Shown here piece after piece: positions 5,708 to 9,048 of a DNA stretch of 9,048 bases. This DNA is from Thermoplasmata archaeon (GTDB lineage Archaea > Thermoplasmatota > Thermoplasmata > Thermoplasmatales > GCA-001856825). The position numbers and the translations under genes were made by a program. How positions within the stretch are numbered: position 1 is the stretch's first letter; the number at the start of each line of letters is the position of its first letter. The notes beneath the pieces were generated by a model that saw only the letters and a program-made list of their open reading frames with translations, had not been told where the DNA came from and did not search any database. The stretch lies in the NCBI GenBank assembly GCA_021793855.1, contig JAJYRY010000037.1, forward strand, positions 1-9,048, in the 5' to 3' direction.

Positions 5708-6086
5708 TGGGTTCAAGTGGGTCTGGATCGGCCTTGCTGGAATGTTCATTCTGATTGGTGTAGCTGCAGTTCTTGAAGTGGTAATGTCAGGAGGGAGGCC
5801 CGTATTTCCTCCTACCAATTCTACAGCCTTTAGTTTCGACCCCTGGAACTGGATATGGAACCTTATTGGACTGTTCTTTTTCCTCTGGATCCTATTCTTC
5901 ATCTTCAGGTTCGTCTTCAGGCCCTGGAGATGGCATGGCCATCATCATATGAACGATTGGAACTGGTGGGAGCATGACAGAGCAGAAGAGATACTTCGAG
6001 AGAGGTATGCAAAGGGGGAGATAACAAAGGAGCAGTTGGACAAGATGATGGACGATATTCACAGTAAAAGAGGGATGAATTTATGA
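5691..6086 (+). CDS. Two-helix membrane protein with His-rich patch and C-terminal SHOCT domain
   Basis: The 131-residue protein has two hydrophobic segments, about 9-31 and 55-76, joined by a short loop with SGGRPVFPPTNST. An aromatic/basic stretch rich in Trp follows, then HGHHH (82-86). The C-terminus (about 96-123) is a SHOCT domain, recognised by the pattern RAEEILRERYAKGEITKEQLDKM. SHOCT is a short helical hairpin found at the ends of many small membrane proteins, where it is thought to mediate oligomerisation. The product probably sits in the cytoplasmic membrane with both ends inside. GGAG at 5681-5684 is well spaced from the ATG, which lies 17 nt inside the previous gene. The cellular role is unknown; the His cluster could bind a metal, which is a guess. 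Confidence 0.85.
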   Translation: MNGRNDGFKWVWIGLAGMFILIGVAAVLEVVMSGGRPVFPPTNSTAFSFDPWNWIWNLIGLFFFLWILFFIFRFVFRPWRWHGHHHMNDWNWWEHDRAEEILRERYAKGEITKEQLDKMMDDIHSKRGMNL

Positions 6087-6158
6087 TGATCTTGAGAGAA
6101 AGAAATCAGAAAATTACTGCAATAGCATGAACTGACCGGTAGGTGTGGATGACAGGAT

Positions 6159-6875
6159 CTAAATTTTTAGTTCAAAAAGAGATGCAGCAGCAAAGTCCTC
6201 AAATGGTTTGAGAAACTTCGCGACTTGATCTTGCCATTTAGACGGAACGGCTACATATCCTGAATTCGTGACGCTCAACATTTTGAGTTCTCCGCTAATT
6301 ATTATGGTCTGAAATGCGCTGTTATTGGGTCTATCTTTCTCAATAACTGTTACCCCTTCCCTTTCTTTTACAGAAAGATCGCTCAATGTGTAGTCCTTCA
6401 ATCGAACGAATGACCAACCAGCGCCAACGTACACGTCCTTTTCAAGGTTGGAAAGTTGCCAGCCAGAAGTATCGATTAATCCGCAGAAGATACTGTAGTC
6501 TTCCCTAAACTCGAATCCCAGCTTCTTTACAAGGTTAATGGATTTCTGATTCGATGGTTCTACAAACATCCTTGCAAACTTGAAACCTTTTTTCTTTGCC
6601 AGTTCCAGAGCAAATTTTGTAATATCTTCACCTATTCCTCTCCTTCTGTGTGATGGATGAACTCTTAGTGCGCTTAACCACATAGATCCGTCTCCAGCAT
6701 CTTCGGCCTTTGCAAATCCGAGTACACCTTCACCCTCAGCAACTACGGTATAACCGCTTTCCAAGAACTCTATTCCAGTATCGTTTATCCAATCGCTATA
6801 TCCAGATATTCTAGAAAGATTGCTGATCGGCCCCCAATCTTCCTTTGTAGCGATCCTGATAATCACCCTGAACAA
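6159..6875 (-). CDS. GNAT-family N-acetyltransferase with an additional C-terminal region
   Basis: Residues about 5-130 form a GNAT domain that would move an acetyl group from acetyl-CoA to an amine. RIATKEDW opens the fold, SALRVHPSHRRRGIG (68-82) is motif A with the pyrophosphate loop R77-x-x-G80-x-G82, and EPSNQKSINLVKKLGFE (106-122) is motif B. The remaining 110 residues are not standard GNAT; they may be a second, degenerate acetyltransferase-like fold or a substrate domain. The substrate is unknown. No ATG is in frame: the longest start is TTG at 6873-6875, and GTG at 6864-6866 (residue 4) would give MIIRIATKED, a common GNAT opening. ATAAGATAG at 6892-6900 as box A predicts a transcript start near 6871, slightly favouring the GTG. 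It is convergent with the SHOCT operon. Confidence 0.88.
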   Translation of the reverse strand: MFRVIIRIATKEDWGPISNLSRISGYSDWINDTGIEFLESGYTVVAEGEGVLGFAKAEDAGDGSMWLSALRVHPSHRRRGIGEDITKFALELAKKKGFKFARMFVEPSNQKSINLVKKLGFEFREDYSIFCGLIDTSGWQLSNLEKDVYVGAGWSFVRLKDYTLSDLSVKEREGVTVIEKDRPNNSAFQTIIISGELKMLSVTNSGYVAVPSKWQDQVAKFLKPFEDFAAASLFELKI

Positions 6876-7115
6876 TGTTCTCTTGACATTTCTATCTTAT
6901 GCCCCAATAACCTCTCTGACGAAGAATTGATATTACGGATGAAAATTGGAAGAAGGTATAATTTCATAAATTATTCAAGAATAAACAGATTCAATTATGT
7001 AGTCATCAGAATCGAAATAACAATCGACTGACCTGCGGTTTTCCTTGATATTAGAAGTTCATTCAGTCATTAAATTAGTCAGAGTTTTTATATTAGATTA
7101 ACTGTAAAGCAATGA
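6876..7115. other. Divergent intergenic region between the acetyltransferase and the antiporter
   Basis: This AT-rich stretch carries box A sequences at both ends and a perfect inverted repeat, ATAATTT-CAT-AAATTAT, at 6958-6974. An isolated open frame of 30 codons at 6940-7032 has no ribosome site and I do not count it as a gene. Nothing else stands out. Confidence 0.45.
7087..7095 (+). promoter_or_regulatory. Box A (TATA) of the antiporter gene
   Basis: TTTATATTA is centred 25 nt before the TTG start at 7116, so the transcript would begin at or within a few nt of the start codon. This implies a leaderless or nearly leaderless message, in line with the lack of a Shine-Dalgarno site. Confidence 0.6.
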
Positions 7116-8303
7116 TTGATAGACCTAATTACAGCGATTCTGGTCCTTCTGATCGTCGCGATAGGACTGGGGGAAATATTCCACGCATTCTCTCTTCCAG
7201 AGGTGGTGGGCGCGATCATAGCTGGGGTACTGTTAGGTCCGGCCATATCTGGCCTCATAGTTCCATCAGCTGCACTTTCTACCATAAGTGTTCTAGCTCT
7301 ATTTTTCATTATGCTTCAGATTGGAATTGAAGCATCTGCAGACATTTTCTCAAAGAACATCAGATACGTTACAGGGTTCGCAGTAACGGCCTTCATTATC
7401 CCTTTCATAGTGATGTCCGTCGGTTCATTGTTTATTTTTAGGCTGCCGTACTTAGAGGCTGTAAGTACCTCTCTATCGGTTAGCATACCCTCCATTTCAA
7501 TAGCTTCGGTGTTGCTGGTCAGATCCGGACTGATAAGAACCGAAGATGGATTCAAACTTCTCGGAGGGGTTGCAATGAGTGACGCTGTGGCTTTCATCAT
7601 CTTTGTCTCATTCCACAGACCGCTCTTGACCATAAGTATTGATTCTGCTGCTCTGGCGGCATTCGTCGTTGCATTGTACTTTCTCGACATGTTCCTCAAG
7701 TCAAAGTCGTTTCTTTTGATTAGCTGGCTGGACAGAGTCACCAAGATTGAGAAAGAAGGAGTCATCTTTGCAATAGTGATACTGATGGGACTTGCTGCAT
7801 CTGTCCTCTTTGAATTTATAGGGATTACGTTCGTTCTTGGAGCCTTCTTCTCTGGACTTATCATTCATAAGAATTCGATTGGGGAACAGGCATATGGAGT
7901 GCTCAAGAGAACTTTCCAGCGAATAAATTCCAGTTTCTTTATTCCGCTCTTCTTCAGCATCTCTGGTCTGGAAGTGTCAATCTTCTCGCCTTCGACACTC
8001 CCCTATATGTTGTTTCTGATATTGATCACAGTCTCTATCGGAGGGTTTGCGGCATACATGTTTTCAAGAAAATACATGAAGAGCATAACCCCGGGAACAT
8101 CACTTGGGATCTTTGGAGGCAGGGGAGCTGTTGGTATAATCATAGCTTCTATCGCCCTGTCTAAGGGATTTATCACCAACACATACTATTCAGTTGCAAT
8201 ACTTGCCACCGTGATAATGGCATTGACGTTCACCCTTGTATTCAGCTACTTCATGAAAAAAAATCCTCCAACAAAGACAGGTGTTCCCATTGGAAATGAA
8301 TAA
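7116..8303 (+). CDS. Cation/proton antiporter, CPA2 (NapA/KefB-like) family membrane domain
   Basis: The 395-residue integral membrane protein has about 12-13 hydrophobic helices and no C-terminal TrkA/RCK domain. It would exchange Na+ or K+ for H+ across the cytoplasmic membrane. Family landmarks are LPEVVGAIIAGVLLGP (27-42), FFIMLQIGIEAS (63-74), the discontinuous-helix region GGVAMSDAVAF (150-160), FFIPLFFSISGLEV (274-287) and GGRGAVGIIIASIALSKG (334-351). The ion-binding pair that is Asp-Asp or Asn-Asp in characterised members reads S155-D156 here. The start is TTG at 7116, right after an in-frame TGA; an out-of-frame ATG lies 4 nt upstream at 7112. A box A 25 nt upstream suggests a leaderless message. 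Which ion is carried cannot be told from sequence. Confidence 0.92.
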   Translation: MIDLITAILVLLIVAIGLGEIFHAFSLPEVVGAIIAGVLLGPAISGLIVPSAALSTISVLALFFIMLQIGIEASADIFSKNIRYVTGFAVTAFIIPFIVMSVGSLFIFRLPYLEAVSTSLSVSIPSISIASVLLVRSGLIRTEDGFKLLGGVAMSDAVAFIIFVSFHRPLLTISIDSAALAAFVVALYFLDMFLKSKSFLLISWLDRVTKIEKEGVIFAIVILMGLAASVLFEFIGITFVLGAFFSGLIIHKNSIGEQAYGVLKRTFQRINSSFFIPLFFSISGLEVSIFSPSTLPYMLFLILITVSIGGFAAYMFSRKYMKSITPGTSLGIFGGRGAVGIIIASIALSKGFITNTYYSVAILATVIMALTFTLVFSYFMKKNPPTKTGVPIGNE

Positions 8304-8398
8304 TACTTTGTTGTTCGTGGCAACGTAGAAAGTTAATTAAGATCTTTACTTACTTTGGAAGGCAATGTTTCCCGATTCTTGTCTTTCAGAAGTTCCCA

Positions 8399-8876
8399 AT
8401 GTTGTACGCAGACCGGTTAGAGTTAAGGCAAGTTAGGGTGCGGGACAAGGATGACATCTATTCTTTCAAGTCCGGCGACTCGGTTACGGCAGCCTACTTA
8501 ACCGAACCTTATTCGAGTAAGTCTCCATGCTGTTACCTGGGTTAAGACCCTGGTAGAGAATTACAAAGAGAAACAGAGCAGAATTGAAGATAGTTCTTCA
8601 TCCAAATTGCTGGAAAGATTTCGATTCAAGCTTGAAGGCGATCTTAGGGAAAAGTGCGTCTTCAGAGGAGAATCCTACGACCGTTATATTATGGCCTACT
8701 TAGAAATGAGTGGGAAAATCGCTGAGATCAGTCGCCTGTCAAGGTTGAATCTCACCCTGTTTCTGAAAGTCGAAACATCATACAGTTCAGAGCAGGTGGT
8801 GCAGAGGCCAGCTGCTACAAGGATCATCTGAATGCCCGCAACATCAAGCCCGGGACCAAGAAAAGCGAAATACCCC
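8399..8876 (+). pseudogene. Probable decayed coding sequence with two frameshifts, family not recognised
   Basis: No intact gene fits here, yet the plus strand reads as protein-like sequence across alternating frames. One frame is open from about 8300 to a TAA at 8543-8545, with an ATG at 8399 giving 48 codons that include LELRQVRVRDKDDIYSFK. A second frame is open from 8502 to a TGA at 8829-8831 and has charged, helix-like composition (KLLERFRFKLEGDLREK). The first frame reopens from 8726 to 8950 and includes IKPGTKKSEIPLADTHSNG. The pieces overlap where a single-base slip would join them. The minus strand has no comparable frames. I cannot name the ancestral family; a transposase relic is possible but no terminal repeats or catalytic motif are visible. 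Sequencing error could also explain the breaks. Confidence 0.38.
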
Positions 8877-8894
8877 TAGCGGATACACATTCAA

Positions 8895-9048
8895 ATGGGT
8901 GCTTCGTCATCTTTCGGCCCGATGCCCGACAAGGTTGTGGTTGTGTTAGGTAATCGTCTCTTATCAAACGAGATTCATGTTGAACTTAGGGGGAGAATGG
9001 ATACGGCAATAGAGTTGTGGTCCACTCTCAGCAATTCACTGTTTCTTG
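8895..9048 (+). CDS. DUF218 (YdcF/SanA-like) family protein, N-terminal 51 codons, cut by window end
   Basis: The frame opens after a TAG at 8877 and stays open to the window edge. From the second Met it reads MPDKVVVVLGNRL, a first beta strand followed by a Gly-rich turn. An ELRGRMDTAIELW helix comes next, with the R/D pattern seen in DUF218 proteins (VVLG..L....L..R...A..LY). Proteins of this family have a Rossmann-like fold; bacterial members are linked to envelope functions and YdcF binds S-adenosylmethionine, but the archaeal role is unknown. Two starts are in frame, ATG 8895 and ATG 8922; the second gives the more usual N-terminus. No Shine-Dalgarno site is visible. The rest of the gene lies outside, so the call is moderate. 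Confidence 0.6.
   Translation, partial: MGASSSFGPMPDKVVVVLGNRLLSNEIHVELRGRMDTAIELWSTLSNSLFL

Noticed and set aside
6870..6880. Palindrome GAACA-A-TGTTC at the acetyltransferase start
   Set aside because: It is only 11 bp and does not extend; too short to claim as an operator without conservation.
7316..7864. Minus-strand open frame of 182 codons
   Set aside because: It is antisense to the antiporter's membrane helices; Ser/Thr/Asn/Lys-rich antisense frames of this length are expected opposite hydrophobic codons.
8304..8894. Insertion sequence or mobile element
   Set aside because: No terminal inverted repeats, target duplication or catalytic transposase motif could be seen; only a decayed coding sequence is supportable.
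1..9048. CRISPR array or other regularly spaced repeat
   Set aside because: No repeat-spacer periodicity was seen anywhere in the window.

Overview
The window reads as archaeal chromosome and most likely comes from the Thermoplasmatota (Thermoplasma/Ferroplasma/Cuniculiplasma-like acidophiles). The evidence is a transketolase split into two genes followed by a transaldolase, a compact archaeal-type citrate synthase, TATA-like box A elements about 25 nt before probable transcript starts, GTG and TTG starts, Shine-Dalgarno sites of the GGTGATC type, AGA/AGG-rich arginine codons and a tRNA without an encoded CCA. The lineage is inferred from these traits; no rRNA gene is present to prove it.

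Region by region. Positions 1-1827 (minus strand) hold a tight operon: transketolase N-terminal subunit, transketolase C-terminal subunit 2 nt later, then the first 23 nt of a transaldolase that overlaps the C subunit by ATGA. Together these carry out the non-oxidative sugar-phosphate exchange reactions. A divergent intergenic region of about 240 bp leads to a DtxR/MntR-like transcription regulator (2071-2502, plus), whose promoter and first codons contain two clear palindromes. Next come citrate synthase (2776-3933, plus) and, convergent with it, malate dehydrogenase (4088-5059, minus). These are the two enzymes that turn malate and acetyl-CoA into citrate through oxaloacetate. A tRNA-Arg(CCU) lies at 5150-5224, divergent from malate dehydrogenase, and the two may share an AT-rich promoter core.

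Positions 5225-5512 carry no convincing gene. They are followed by a two-gene operon of small proteins (5513-6086, plus): an unrecognised 64-residue soluble protein with an excellent ribosome binding site, then a two-helix membrane protein with a His-rich patch and a C-terminal SHOCT domain; the two overlap by 17 nt. A GNAT-type acetyltransferase with an extra C-terminal half (6159-6875, minus) is convergent with this pair and divergent from a CPA2-like cation/proton antiporter (7116-8303, plus). Stretches 8304-8894 look like a decayed coding sequence with frameshifts. At the right edge a DUF218/YdcF-like gene begins (8895 onward) and runs out of the window.

Overall this is mostly central-metabolism housekeeping. 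The least explained parts are the regulator with altered metal-ligand positions and its palindromes, the small SHOCT gene pair, the antiporter with Ser-Asp where the family has Asn-Asp or Asp-Asp, and the broken gene near the right end. I found no CRISPR array, complete insertion sequence or phage signature.
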